From positions 109,494-173,493 of the forward strand of contig DASZXK010000155.1 in the NCBI GenBank assembly GCA_035545855.1: a stretch of DNA of 64,000 nt. The letters are read 5' to 3'. The stretch is from DASZVB01 sp035545855 (GTDB lineage Bacteria > Myxococcota_A > Polyangia > Polyangiales > Polyangiaceae). The position numbers and the translations under genes were made by a program. Shown here piece after piece: positions 32,886 to 41,165 of this stretch. Positions within the stretch are counted from its first letter, which is position 1; the number at the start of each line of letters is the position of its first letter. The notes below the pieces were generated by a model that was not told the origin of the DNA, searched no databases, and saw nothing but the letters and a program-made list of their open reading frames with translations.

Positions 32886-34472
32886 CTAGGCCGTCTGCTC
32901 TTTGGTCTTCAGGAACCGTAGCTTGGGGTAGTCGGTCGCGGCGGTGTCCAGGTGCCACTTGTTCCGGGCGAGGAACACGACGGCGCCGGTGTGGTCGTCC
33001 GCGATGCTGCCCTGGTTGTCCTCGACGAACTTCTCGAGGTCCCGGTGGTCGTCGGCTTCGACCCACCGCGCGGTGTAGAGGGACGTGCCCTCGAATTTCA
33101 CGGGAACCTCGTACTCCGTGCGGATGCGATCCGCGAGGATGTCGAACTGGAGCGCCCCGACGACGCCGACGATGTAGCTCCCGCCCGAGCGCTGCTTGAA
33201 GACTCGCGCCGCGCCCTCTTCCGCGAGCTGCTCGAGCGCTCGCCCGAGGTGTTTCACGCGCAGCGGATCCTCCGGACGCACGCGCTGGAGGAGCTCCGGC
33301 GCGAAGCTCGGGATGCCGGTGAAGTGCAGCGCCTCGCCTTCCGTGAGGGCGTCCCCGATGCGGAGCTTGCCGTGGTTCGGGAGCCCGATGATGTCCCCGG
33401 CCCATGCCTCCTCGGCGAGCTCGCGGTCTTGAGCGAGGAAGAGCAGCGGGTTGTGCGCCTTCACGATCGCGCCGCTCCGGACGTGGGTCAGCTTCATCCC
33501 GCGCTCGAAATGTCCGGAGCAGAGACGGACGAACGCGATGCGATCGTGGTGCTTCGGATCCATGTTCGCCTGGATCTTGAAGACGAAGCCCGACACCTTC
33601 TTCTCCTCGGGATCCACGACTCGCTCCTGCGCCTTCTGCGGGCGCGGCGGGGGCGCGAACTTCACGAGGCCGTCGAGGAGCATGCGGACCCCGAAGTTGT
33701 TGACCGCGCTGCCGAAGAACACGGGCGTCCGGTGCCCCTCGCGATACGCCTGCACCTCGAACGGCTTGCAGAGCCCGCGCGCCATCTCCACCTCGGAGCG
33801 AAGCGTGGCGAGGGCCGAGTCCGGGAGGAGCTCGTCGAGCTTCGGATCCTCCAGGCCCTTCACGGTGACGCCGTCGTCCGCGATGGTGTTCTTCGCGCCT
33901 CGCTCCGTGAGGACGAGCTGGTCGTTCAGGAGATCGTAGCAACCGAGGAAGCTCCGCCCCATGCCGATCGGCCAGCCCGCGGGCGTCACGTCGAGCGCGA
34001 GCGTCTGCTCGATTTCGTCGAGGAGGTCGAAGGGGTCACGGCCTTCGCGGTCCATCTTGTTGATGAACGTCACGATCGGGACGTCCCGGAGCCGGCACAC
34101 CTCGAACAGCTTCTTCGTCTGCGCCTCGATGCCCTTCGCGGCGTCGAGGACCATGACGGCGGAATCGACGGCGGTGAGCGTCCGGTACGTGTCCTCGCTG
34201 AAGTCCTCGTGACCGGGTGTATCGAGGAGGTTCAGGGTGCAGCCGCCGTACTCGAAGCACATGGCGGACGCCGTGACCGAGATGCCACGCTCCTGCTCCA
34301 CCTTCATCCAGTCCGAGCGCGCCCGGCGCTGCTCGCCCCGGGCCTTCACCGCCCCGGCCATCTGGATCGCCCCGCCGAACAGGAGAAGCTTCTCCGTCAG
34401 CGTCGTCTTGCCGGCGTCGGGGTGGGAAATGATGGCGAACGTGCGTCGCCGGTCGATTTCGGGGGTCGTCAT
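32886..34472 (-). CDS. prfC: Peptide chain release factor 3
   Basis: 528 residues, the usual RF3 length. This GTPase removes RF1/RF2 from the ribosome after termination. The N-terminal G domain has G1 SHPDAGKTTL (~15-24), GISVTASAM (switch I), DTPGHEDFSEDTYRTL (G3) and NKMDREGRDPFDLLDEIE (G4). The downstream elongation-factor-like domains include EGDALTFTGIP-type and DFPKLRFLKTKEQTA-like RF3 C-terminal segments. ATG 34472 is chosen because it gives TPEIDRRRTFAIISHPD directly; longer frames add an unconserved Arg-rich leader. Stand-alone gene. Confidence 0.96.
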   Translation of the reverse strand: MTTPEIDRRRTFAIISHPDAGKTTLTEKLLLFGGAIQMAGAVKARGEQRRARSDWMKVEQERGISVTASAMCFEYGGCTLNLLDTPGHEDFSEDTYRTLTAVDSAVMVLDAAKGIEAQTKKLFEVCRLRDVPIVTFINKMDREGRDPFDLLDEIEQTLALDVTPAGWPIGMGRSFLGCYDLLNDQLVLTERGAKNTIADDGVTVKGLEDPKLDELLPDSALATLRSEVEMARGLCKPFEVQAYREGHRTPVFFGSAVNNFGVRMLLDGLVKFAPPPRPQKAQERVVDPEEKKVSGFVFKIQANMDPKHHDRIAFVRLCSGHFERGMKLTHVRSGAIVKAHNPLLFLAQDRELAEEAWAGDIIGLPNHGKLRIGDALTEGEALHFTGIPSFAPELLQRVRPEDPLRVKHLGRALEQLAEEGAARVFKQRSGGSYIVGVVGALQFDILADRIRTEYEVPVKFEGTSLYTARWVEADDHRDLEKFVEDNQGSIADDHTGAVVFLARNKWHLDTAATDYPKLRFLKTKEQTA

Positions 34473-34748
34473 GCGGAACGCGTGTGCACCGATCGCGGTG
34501 CGGCGCGGCGCGCTATTAGCACGGCCGTCGCTCGCGCGAGAGCGCTCACCGCGAAGCGCGCTTCGCAGAACGGCCGACTCGTCGCGTCGTTTTCGCGTTT
34601 CCGGCGCAATTCGTGCCGCTTCGCGCCCACGGGCCATGACGAAATCCTGACAGGCTTCGCGGCCGGAAATGACGTCTCGAAACGCGGGTTCTGCCTATAA
34701 CCAGGGCCGCTAGCGCGATTCGCGTCGGCGAAAAGGAAGACAACCCCG

Positions 34749-35534
34749 GTGAACACCTCCGTCGTCATCATCCTCTCGTTCTTCGTCCTCCACTGGCAGC
34801 TCTCGGTCTTCTCCCAGACGTTCTTCCTGCACCGGTACTGCGCACACCGCATGTTCACGATGTCGAAGGGCTGGGAGAAGTTCTTCTACCTCTTCACCTA
34901 CGTGACGCAGGGCTCGAGCTACCTCGTGCCGCGCGGCTACGCGATCCTCCACCGGATGCACCACGCTTACAGCGACACGCCGAAGGACCCGCACTCGCCG
35001 CGGAACTACGGCAACGTCATGAGCATGATGCTCGACACGAAGCACTCGTACGACGACTACGCCTACGAGCGCGTCGAGCCGGAAGCGCGCTTCAAGGGGG
35101 GCTACCCCGAGTGGCGCGCGCTCGACAAGCTCGGCCAGAGCTGGGTGATGCGGCTCGTGTGGGTCGGGGCGTACACGCTCTTCTACGTGAAGTTCGCGAC
35201 GGCCCCGTGGATGTACGCGCTCCTCCCCTTCCACTACGTGATGGGCCCCATCCACGGCGCGATCGTCAACTGGGGTGGCCACAAGTACGGCTACCAGAAC
35301 TTCGACAACCACGACGACTCGAAGAACACGCTCATCTTCGACTTCCTCACCGGCGGAGAGCTCTTCCAGAACAACCACCACAAGTTCGGCATGAGCCCGA
35401 ACTTCGCGGCGCGCTGGTTCGAGTTCGACTCGACGTACTTCGTCATGCGGATCCTCGCGGCGGTCGGCATCATCGACATGACCGGCGCGCAGCAGATCCG
35501 TTACCCGGCGGAGCGCGGCGCTCAGATCGCCTGA
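34749..35534 (+). CDS. Acyl-CoA/fatty-acid desaturase
   Basis: 261 residues, integral membrane. The three histidine boxes of the diiron desaturase family are present: HRYCAH (28-33), HRMHH (68-72) and NNHHK (~209-213), plus His177 in the WGGHKYG segment. Hydrophobic helices lie around 5-25, 43-62 and ~130-165. It introduces cis double bonds in acyl chains using O2 and electrons from a ferredoxin or cytochrome b5-type donor. The short form fits the bacterial delta-9 type. Translation from GTG 34749 after an AAGGAAGA ribosome site. A strong intrinsic terminator follows. Confidence 0.92.
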   Translation: MNTSVVIILSFFVLHWQLSVFSQTFFLHRYCAHRMFTMSKGWEKFFYLFTYVTQGSSYLVPRGYAILHRMHHAYSDTPKDPHSPRNYGNVMSMMLDTKHSYDDYAYERVEPEARFKGGYPEWRALDKLGQSWVMRLVWVGAYTLFYVKFATAPWMYALLPFHYVMGPIHGAIVNWGGHKYGYQNFDNHDDSKNTLIFDFLTGGELFQNNHHKFGMSPNFAARWFEFDSTYFVMRILAAVGIIDMTGAQQIRYPAERGAQIA

Positions 35535-35563
35535 GCCCGACCCCGTAGCGACGTGGTCCGAAG

Positions 35564-35594
35564 CCCGGCCGGGAGAGATTCCGGCCGGGTTTTC
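35564..35594 (+). terminator. Intrinsic terminator after the desaturase gene
   Basis: A perfect 9-bp GC stem, CCCGGCCGG (35564-35572) with CCGGCCGGG (35581-35589), encloses an 8-nt loop and is followed by TTTTCTC. It lies 30 bp after the desaturase stop codon. Confidence 0.9.
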
Positions 35595-36125
35595 TCGTTC
35601 CGGGATGCGGAACGTGGTCGGTGGGCGAAGCAGCCGACCATTCGTCACGTCTTTCCGGTCGAATCCGCCGGATGAGGTCGTTCCGGCGTCGCGCCCGAAA
35701 GACGTAGCGACGAGCGTCAGCTCGTATCGGGCGCGATGCTTCCTCGCTCCCCAATCTCGAGTGCCGAGACGAGTGCGCCGTCGACGCGCTCTCGGAAGCA
35801 CACACCCCGAGACGACGCTTCACGTCGCCCGGCGCTACCGAGGGCGTGCTCCGGAACTCCTTCGACGGGTCACGCGGCACCGCCCCGTGGCCGCGCGGAA
35901 CCCGGCTGCCGGGTGAGCACGGACGCTTGGGGCGGTCGGCAGCCCGCCCTGCGGGATGCCGGGTGGGGCAGCCCCGAATCTACCCACTCCTTCGAAACCG
36001 CGCGAATTGGCGGCTGAGATGTGACGAGTCCTCAGCGCGCGATGGGAGGCAGCCCCTGCCTTCCCCTCCGCTTCCCTCATTCTCCATGATCCCGATTCGC
36101 GGCCGGTGATTTAGGCTCGGGGTCG
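35595..36125. other. Intergenic stretch holding repeat copy B
   Basis: No credible gene. The central part is the dispersed repeat at 35744-35924. The remainder is unassigned apart from a short inverted pattern CGACGAGCGTCAGCTCG near 35709. The segment just before 36126 (TTCTCCATGATCCCG) may hold the promoter of the glycosylase gene, but no clear boxes were seen. Confidence 0.5.
35744..35924 (-). repeat. Dispersed repeat, copy B (left half)
   Basis: The reverse complement aligns along its full 181 bp with 32471-32650, allowing small indels. Conserved blocks include GTGCTCAC.CGGCAGCCGGG, TTCCGGAGCAC.CCCTCGG and GACGTGAAGCGTCGTCTCGG. Copies A and B are inverted and bracket prfC and the desaturase. 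Confidence 0.75.
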
Positions 36126-36893
36126 ATGGGTTCGGTGAAGTCCAAGAAGACTCCCGCGAAGAAGGCGGCGCGGCGCGCGAAGCCTCCCGGTCGAGTCCAG
36201 GTGAACGCCTCCGAGCCACCTTCCGCCACGTCGTCACGCTCGCCGGCACCGGGCGGGTACGGCTTCGATCCGGAGCACGCGCTCTCTCACCTCCGCGAGG
36301 CGGATGCCGTGCTCGGCGCGCTCATCGACGCGGTCGGGCCGTTCGGGCTCGAGCTGAAACACACGCAGAGCGTCTTCCAGGCGCTCGCCGAGGCGATCGT
36401 GCATCAACAGCTCACGGGAAAGGCCGCGCAGACGATCTGGAGCCGCGTCGTCGCGCTCTATCCGCGATCGCCGGAGGGCCCGACGCCCGCGCTCGTGAAG
36501 CGCACGGATCCGGAGAAGCTCCGGGGCGCGGGCCTCTCGAGGGCGAAGGTGCTTGCGCTGAAGGATCTCGCGGAGAAAGCGCTCTCCGGGGACATCCCGA
36601 CGCTCGACGTCGCTCACGCCATGGAGGACGACGCCGTCGTGGAGCAGCTCACGGCAGTCCGCGGGATCGGCAGATGGACGGTCCAGATGTTCCTCATGTT
36701 CCGGCTCGGGCGCGGAGACGTCCTCCCCGTGGACGACTACGGCGTGAAGAACGGCTACCGCCTCGCGTACAAGAAGCGCGCGCTTCCCGACAAGAAGGCG
36801 CTCACGAAGCACGGCGAGAGATGGGCGCCCTACCGCAGCGTCGCGAGCTGGTACCTCTGGCGCGCCGTGGACCTCGCCAAGCGGAAGGACTGA
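36126..36893 (+). CDS. AlkA-like DNA-3-methyladenine glycosylase (HhH-GPD)
   Basis: 255 residues. A Lys/Ala-rich basic N-terminal tail (~1-40) is followed by the HhH-GPD fold: FQALAEAIVHQQLTGKAAQTIW, the hairpin LTAVRGIGRWTVQMFLMF, and LPVDDYGVKNGYR with the catalytic Asp near residue 204. These enzymes excise alkylated purines. The basic tail could increase DNA affinity. The FKBP gene follows 37 bp downstream. Confidence 0.93.
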   Translation: MGSVKSKKTPAKKAARRAKPPGRVQVNASEPPSATSSRSPAPGGYGFDPEHALSHLREADAVLGALIDAVGPFGLELKHTQSVFQALAEAIVHQQLTGKAAQTIWSRVVALYPRSPEGPTPALVKRTDPEKLRGAGLSRAKVLALKDLAEKALSGDIPTLDVAHAMEDDAVVEQLTAVRGIGRWTVQMFLMFRLGRGDVLPVDDYGVKNGYRLAYKKRALPDKKALTKHGERWAPYRSVASWYLWRAVDLAKRKD

Positions 36894-36930
36894 GCTCGAC
36901 TCCGCACCCGGGCCGGAATACGAAGGCGTG

Positions 36931-37404
36931 ATGCGCCGCCTCACCGTCGCCCTCGCCGTCCTCGCCGTCGCCGCCTGTCAGCCGCCCGAGGCCGCGCGTT
37001 CGCCGGAGCCCACGAAGAGCGGTGTCTCGGACCCGAAGCACCCGAGCGACGAGCTCCCGCCCGCCCTGCCTCCGCTGGAGAAGACCGACGTCGTCGTCGG
37101 GACGGGCCCCGAGGCGAAGAAAGGGGACCGGGTCACCGTCCACTACACGGGCACGCTGCTCGACGGCACGAAGTTCGACAGCTCGCTCGATCGGGGGACA
37201 CCGTTTGCGTTCACCATCGGCGCCGGAGAGGTCATTCCGGGCTGGGAGATCGGCGTGACGGGCATGCAGAAGGGCGGGAAGCGGACACTCGTCATTCCGC
37301 CTCACCTCGCGTACGACCTCCGCGGCTCGCCGCCGAAGATCGGCCCGAACGCGACGCTCAAGTTCGAGGTCGAGCTCCTCTCCATCGAGCCCGCGCAGCC
37401 TTGA
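36931..37404 (+). CDS. FKBP-type peptidyl-prolyl isomerase lipoprotein
   Basis: 157 residues. The signal MRRLTVALAVLAVAAC gives lipidated Cys16; the adjacent upstream GTG 36928 would add one residue. After a Pro-rich linker the FKBP domain (~50-155) shows KKGDRVTVHYTGTLLDGTKFDSS, GEVIPGWEIGVTGMQKGGKR and PHLAYG-like PPHLAYDL, with the active-site Tyr, Asp, Phe, Val-Ile and Trp positions filled. It should assist folding in the periplasm. Stand-alone or after the glycosylase gene. Confidence 0.93.
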   Translation: MRRLTVALAVLAVAACQPPEAARSPEPTKSGVSDPKHPSDELPPALPPLEKTDVVVGTGPEAKKGDRVTVHYTGTLLDGTKFDSSLDRGTPFAFTIGAGEVIPGWEIGVTGMQKGGKRTLVIPPHLAYDLRGSPPKIGPNATLKFEVELLSIEPAQP

Positions 37405-37482
37405 AGCGGCCCGAAACGCGCGCCGACGCGCCGTCGGCTTGACGACCCCGGCGCAGAGCCCGAAAGCTTTGCAGGTCGCCCG

Positions 37483-38571
37483 ATGGTCAGCCTCACCGGT
37501 CTCCGCCTCGAACGCGCCCGCGCCTCGGCCCAGTTCCACGAGGGCCGCTTCCGCAACACCGCCCGCGTCGGGCCACGGCTCGACGGGAACGCGCTTCCCA
37601 TCGTGCGGGACTTCATCTTCGGGAGCAGGGCGCGGCTCCCCCGGTCCCCGCTTCCGGTCGAGAGCCCGCTCGAAGCCTGGGCGAAGCCCGTTTCCTCCGG
37701 ATTCCGAGCGACGTGGCTCGGACACAGCACGGTGCTGCTCGAAATCGATGGACTCCGCGTGCTCACGGACCCGGTCTTCGGAGACCGGGCGTCACCCGTT
37801 TCCTTCGCGGGCGCGAAGCGCTTTCACCCGGTGCCCGCGAAGATCCGGGAGCTCCCGAAGCTCGACGCGATCCTGCTGTCTCACGATCACTACGACCACC
37901 TCTGCGAATCGAGCATCGTGGAGCTCGCGAAGCTCGGCGTCCCCGTGGTGACCTCGCTCGGCGTCGGCGTGCACCTCGAGCGACTCGGCTTCGACCCGAA
38001 GCGCATCACGGAGCTCGACTGGTGGGAGGAGCACACGCTCCCCGGCGGCGCGCTCTCCTTCACGGCGACCCCGGCGCAGCACTTCTCGGGCCGCGGCCTC
38101 ACGGACCGAAACTCCACGCTGTGGTCCTCGTGGGTCGTGTCGACGAAGAACCGGCGCGTGTTCTTCTCCGGAGACACCGGGCTCACGGAGGAGTTCCGGG
38201 AGGTGGCCGCCCGCGTGGGGCCCATCGACCTCGCCCTCATCGAGATCGGCGCGTACCATCCGGCGTGGGGGACGATTCACCTCGGGCCGGAGAATGCACT
38301 CCGTGCGTTCGAGATGCTCGGCGCGAAAGCGCTCCTTCCCGTCCACTGGAGCACCTTCGACCTCGCGCTCCACCCCTGGGACGAGCCGGCGGAGACGCTC
38401 TTCACGCTCGCCGCCGCGCGCGGCGCGCGCATCCTCACGCCGATGCTCGGCCGCCCGTTCGAGCCCGACCACGTCGATGAACCCGTCCCCTGGTGGCGCG
38501 CCGTCGAGAAGCGCGACGACGCCCAGTCCCCGGTCCGGACGGCGAGCGTGACTCGGCCCGAGCGGGCGTAG
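37483..38571 (+). CDS. MBL-fold metallohydrolase (NAPE-PLD/UlaG-like)
   Basis: 362 residues. The beta-lactamase-like core begins with TWLGHSTVLLEIDG and LTDPVFGDR. The HxHxDH zinc motif is SHDHYDHL (His134, His136, Asp138, His139), followed by FFSGDTGL and a later LLPVHWSTFDLALHPW. This arrangement is typical of the NAPE-hydrolysing phospholipase-D-like and UlaG-like branch acting on phosphodiesters or lactones. The first ~70 residues are unassigned. No signal peptide. Neighbours give no pathway. Confidence 0.88.
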   Translation: MVSLTGLRLERARASAQFHEGRFRNTARVGPRLDGNALPIVRDFIFGSRARLPRSPLPVESPLEAWAKPVSSGFRATWLGHSTVLLEIDGLRVLTDPVFGDRASPVSFAGAKRFHPVPAKIRELPKLDAILLSHDHYDHLCESSIVELAKLGVPVVTSLGVGVHLERLGFDPKRITELDWWEEHTLPGGALSFTATPAQHFSGRGLTDRNSTLWSSWVVSTKNRRVFFSGDTGLTEEFREVAARVGPIDLALIEIGAYHPAWGTIHLGPENALRAFEMLGAKALLPVHWSTFDLALHPWDEPAETLFTLAAARGARILTPMLGRPFEPDHVDEPVPWWRAVEKRDDAQSPVRTASVTRPERA

Positions 38572-38662
38572 GCCCCTTCGTTGCTCCTCGAGCCGAGCGC
38601 TCGTACCGCCGACGCTCTCCCCCATTGCGTCCCGTGCCCCGGTCCGCGACCCTCGCTCCACG

Positions 38663-39049
38663 ATGATCGACCACACCGGCCTGAACGTCTCGGATCCCGC
38701 GAAGAGCCGTGCCTTCTACGAGGCCGCGCTCGCGCCGCTCGGCTACCGCGTGCTGATGGAGATTCCGAAGGAGGTGACCGGAGGCGCGGTCGTCCTTGGG
38801 ATGGGAGTGCCGCCGAAGCCGGACTTCTGGGTCGCCCAGGGGGCTCCGAACACCCCCCGCCTGCACATCGCGTTCGTGGCGCAGAGCCGCGCCCAGGTGG
38901 ACGCGTTCCACCGGGCCGCCGTGGCTGCCGGCGGCAAGGACAACGGCGCGCCCGGCCTCCGTCCCCACTACCACGCGAACTACTACGGCGCGTTCGTGCT
39001 GGATCCCGACGGGCACAACGTCGAGGCGGTGATCCACACGCCCGAGTGA
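38663..39049 (+). CDS. VOC-family (glyoxalase/bleomycin-resistance fold) protein
   Basis: 128 residues. A single VOC unit with IDHTGLNVSDPAKSRAFYEAALAPLGY at the start, LHIAFVAQSRAQVDAFHRAAVAAGG in the middle and YYGAFVLDPDGHNVEAVIH at the end. His4, His72 (LHIAF) and the DPDGHNVE Glu fit the family's metal ligands. Probably a homodimeric dioxygenase, lyase or sequestering protein; substrate unknown. Confidence 0.88.
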   Translation: MIDHTGLNVSDPAKSRAFYEAALAPLGYRVLMEIPKEVTGGAVVLGMGVPPKPDFWVAQGAPNTPRLHIAFVAQSRAQVDAFHRAAVAAGGKDNGAPGLRPHYHANYYGAFVLDPDGHNVEAVIHTPE

Positions 39050-39184
39050 GGGCCCGCCTCCCGGTGTGGGTCGAGCAGGAGCGCGCGCGACACCTCCGCA
39101 CGCCCCCGGTCGTGCGCGGTGTCCGGTCGAGCTAGGGAGCCATTTTTCGGTCCGGCTCCGGCCCGGGTGGCGGACCGCCTCGTA

Positions 39185-39227
39185 ATATTCCTTGACAGGA
39201 ATATATCCGAATGGGCATATTGCTCCC
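39185..39227 (+). promoter_or_regulatory. Leaderless promoter of first ArsR operon, with operator
   Basis: A perfect 8-bp inverted repeat (ATATTCCT at 39185-39192, AGGAATAT at 39197-39204, 4-bp gap) overlaps the -35 box TTGACA (39192-39197). The -10 box CATATT is at 39216-39221 after an 18-bp spacer. The GTG start at 39228 lies 6 nt after the -10, where transcription would begin, so the mRNA should lack a 5' leader. Confidence 0.65.
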
Positions 39228-39572
39228 GTGGTCGAGACGTTCGCGGCCCTCGGGCAGCGCAATCGCTTCCGGATCGTGGAATTCCTCGCAGCGGGGCCAC
39301 GCACGGTGAACGAGATCGGGGAGAAGCTGTCGCTGAATCAGCCCCAGGTCTCGAAGCACCTCGGCGCGCTGAAGAAGGCCGGCCTCGTCCAGGTGGAGCC
39401 GCGCGCTCAGCAGCGCATCTACGCGCTTCGCCCGGAGCCACTCCGGGAGATGAGCGCGTGGCTCGAGAAGTACCGGGACCTCCTCGAGGCCCGGTTCGAG
39501 TCCCTGGACGAGCTCCTCGAAGAGCTCGAGAGCAAGAAGGAAAGGTCCAATGGTCGCAGGAAAAGACGGTGA
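39228..39572 (+). CDS. ArsR-family repressor (paralogue 1)
   Basis: 114 residues from GTG 39228. The longer frame from TTG 39192 runs through the -35 box and is rejected. The winged HTH includes FAALGQRNRFRIVEFLAAG, VNEIGEKLSLNQPQVSKHLGALKKAGLV and a C-terminal helix. No Cys-based metal site (no CVC), so it is the non-metal ArsR type often paired with SRPBCC proteins. It overlaps the SRPBCC gene by 23 bp. It is paralogous to the regulator at 42072 in sequence and operon order. Probably autorepressed at the inverted repeat. Confidence 0.92.
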   Translation: MVETFAALGQRNRFRIVEFLAAGPRTVNEIGEKLSLNQPQVSKHLGALKKAGLVQVEPRAQQRIYALRPEPLREMSAWLEKYRDLLEARFESLDELLEELESKKERSNGRRKRR

Positions 39573-40071
39573 TTTCTCGCGCTTCGCGAAGACCCAGGTG
39601 GAGCGCGTGTCGGATCGGGAGCTCCTCATCCAGCGGAGCTTCCGCGCGAGCGCGAAGACCGTGTTCCGGGCGATGACCGAGCCGGCGCTCCTCCGCCGAT
39701 GGTGGGCGCCGAAGCTGCTCGGCGTGGTGCTGTTCGAGTGCGAGTCGGACGCTCGCGTCGGAGGTCGGTATCGGTACGTGTTCGGACGGCCCGGGGAGCC
39801 GCCCCTGGCGTTCAGCGGCACGTACACGGAGGTCGTGCCCGGCACGCGGCTGGTCTACACGCAGATCTTCGAGCCCATGCCACACGCCGGAGAAGGCCTC
39901 ATCACCGCCGAGTTCACGGAGAGCGGCGGTTTGACGCTCCTCACGCAGCGCGAACGCTACCCGGCGAAGGAAGTGCTGGACGGCGCGCTCGCCTCGGGAA
40001 TGGAGCGCGGGATGCGAGAGACGCTCGAGCAGCTCGAGGCGCTGCTCGCGGAGGTCGGCGACGCCGCGTGA
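39550..40071 (+). CDS. SRPBCC (AHSA1-like) domain protein 1
   Basis: 173 residues. A START/Bet v1-like hydrophobic-pocket fold: ELLIQRSFRASAKTVFRAMTEPALLRRWWAPK at the start, FSGTYTEVVPGTRLVYTQIFEP in the middle and a C-terminal amphipathic helix ETLEQLEALLAEVG. Such AHSA1-type proteins bind small ligands and commonly follow an ArsR gene. Its start lies inside the ArsR gene, and its stop overlaps the start of the acyltransferase (GTGA), so three genes are coupled. Confidence 0.9.
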   Translation: MVAGKDGDFSRFAKTQVERVSDRELLIQRSFRASAKTVFRAMTEPALLRRWWAPKLLGVVLFECESDARVGGRYRYVFGRPGEPPLAFSGTYTEVVPGTRLVYTQIFEPMPHAGEGLITAEFTESGGLTLLTQRERYPAKEVLDGALASGMERGMRETLEQLEALLAEVGDAA

Positions 40072-41165
40072 CGCCCGCGATCGGGTCCCGGCGGAGCGAA
40101 CCGCACCGTGATGCGGGCAGCCGCCTGCCGGGGCTCGACGTCCTTCGGGGGCTCTGTGCCCTCGCCGTCGTGTTCTTCCACTTCACGACGCGCTTCCAGA
40201 TGATCTGGGGCCACCCGTCGTCGCCCCCGTTCCTCGTTCCCTGGGGACAGCGGGGCGTGGAGGTGTTCTTCGTCGTCAGCGGGTTCGCCATCGAGCTCTC
40301 CCTGGCGTCTCACCCCACGCCTCGCGACTTCGTCGAGGCGCGGGCGGTGCGGCTCTTCCCGACGTTCTGGGCTGCGCTCGCGGTGACCTTCGCGGTCGTC
40401 TCGGTCTTCGGCCTTCCCGACCGCGGGATCTCCGGGAAAGACGCTCTCCTGAACCTCACGATGATCGCGGGCACTCTCGGCGTCCCGGCGGCGGACGCCG
40501 TGTACTGGACGCTCGAGCGGGAGCTCCGCTTCTACGCGCTCGTGCTGGTCCTCCTCGCGTTCGGGCGCCGAGAGCTCACCGTGCACGCGCTCTTCGCGAC
40601 GGTCGCGCTAGAAGCGCTGGGGACCCGGTTCGCGATCCCGCACGCGCTTCGAGACCTCGCGAACGACGGCTTCTCGCACCTCTTCGCGGCTGGAGCCGTC
40701 CTCGCGCGAACCCGTCGAGGTTCGCCGCGCTGGACCGCACTCGGCGTCGTACCGTGTCTCCTCGGGGCGCGGCTCCTCGGGTCGACGCAGTTCGTCTGGG
40801 CCACGGTCGCGGTCGCGCTCGTCTGGCTCGCGACGCGACCCATGGGCGACCGCGCGTTTCGCCCCCTCGTATTCCTCGGCCGCATCTCTTACCCGCTCTA
40901 TCTCGTCCACCAGTACGTCGGGTACGTCGCGATGCGAGCGCTCTATGCGCGGGACGCGAGTCCAGTGACCGCGATCGCCGTCGCGTCCGCGCTCGGCGTC
41001 TCCGTCGCCACCGTGCTCCACTTCACCGTGGAACGCCCGAGCCTCGAGCTCGTGAGACGACGACGTCGAGGTTCGCCGAACCCCGCGCCGGGGCGCGCTC
41101 GAGCCACCGTCGATCGGGAAGCGGCACGTCCAGCGCGGCGAGCCGGATCGGACGGCGCCACGTGA
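40068..41165 (+). CDS. Acyltransferase-3 family membrane protein
   Basis: 365 residues, about ten transmembrane helices. The N-terminal LPGLDVLRGLCALAVVFFHFTTRF carries the conserved Arg and His (FFHF). GVEVFFVVSGFAIELSL, VYWTLERELRFYALVLVLLAF and LGRISYPLYLVHQYVGY follow, typical of O-acyltransferases that modify polysaccharides or lipids (OatA/NodX/WecH type). Translation starts at GTG 40068, overlapping the SRPBCC stop by 4 bp. The last ~45 residues (Arg/Ala-rich) are read from the antisense of the convergent methyltransferase gene and look like a non-conserved read-on tail. Confidence 0.9.
   Translation: MTPAIGSRRSEPHRDAGSRLPGLDVLRGLCALAVVFFHFTTRFQMIWGHPSSPPFLVPWGQRGVEVFFVVSGFAIELSLASHPTPRDFVEARAVRLFPTFWAALAVTFAVVSVFGLPDRGISGKDALLNLTMIAGTLGVPAADAVYWTLERELRFYALVLVLLAFGRRELTVHALFATVALEALGTRFAIPHALRDLANDGFSHLFAAGAVLARTRRGSPRWTALGVVPCLLGARLLGSTQFVWATVAVALVWLATRPMGDRAFRPLVFLGRISYPLYLVHQYVGYVAMRALYARDASPVTAIAVASALGVSVATVLHFTVERPSLELVRRRRRGSPNPAPGRARATVDREAARPARRAGSDGAT

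Noticed and set aside
37483..38571. Possible two-gene toxin or phosphodiester-hydrolase system with the adjacent FKBP and VOC genes
   Set aside because: The genes are separated by 78-91-bp gaps, have unrelated folds and no shared regulator; no evidence of a joint system.
39192..39227. TTG start of the first ArsR gene at 39192
   Set aside because: This TTG is part of the TTGACA -35 box, and the 12 added residues are unconserved; GTG 39228 fits the paralogue.
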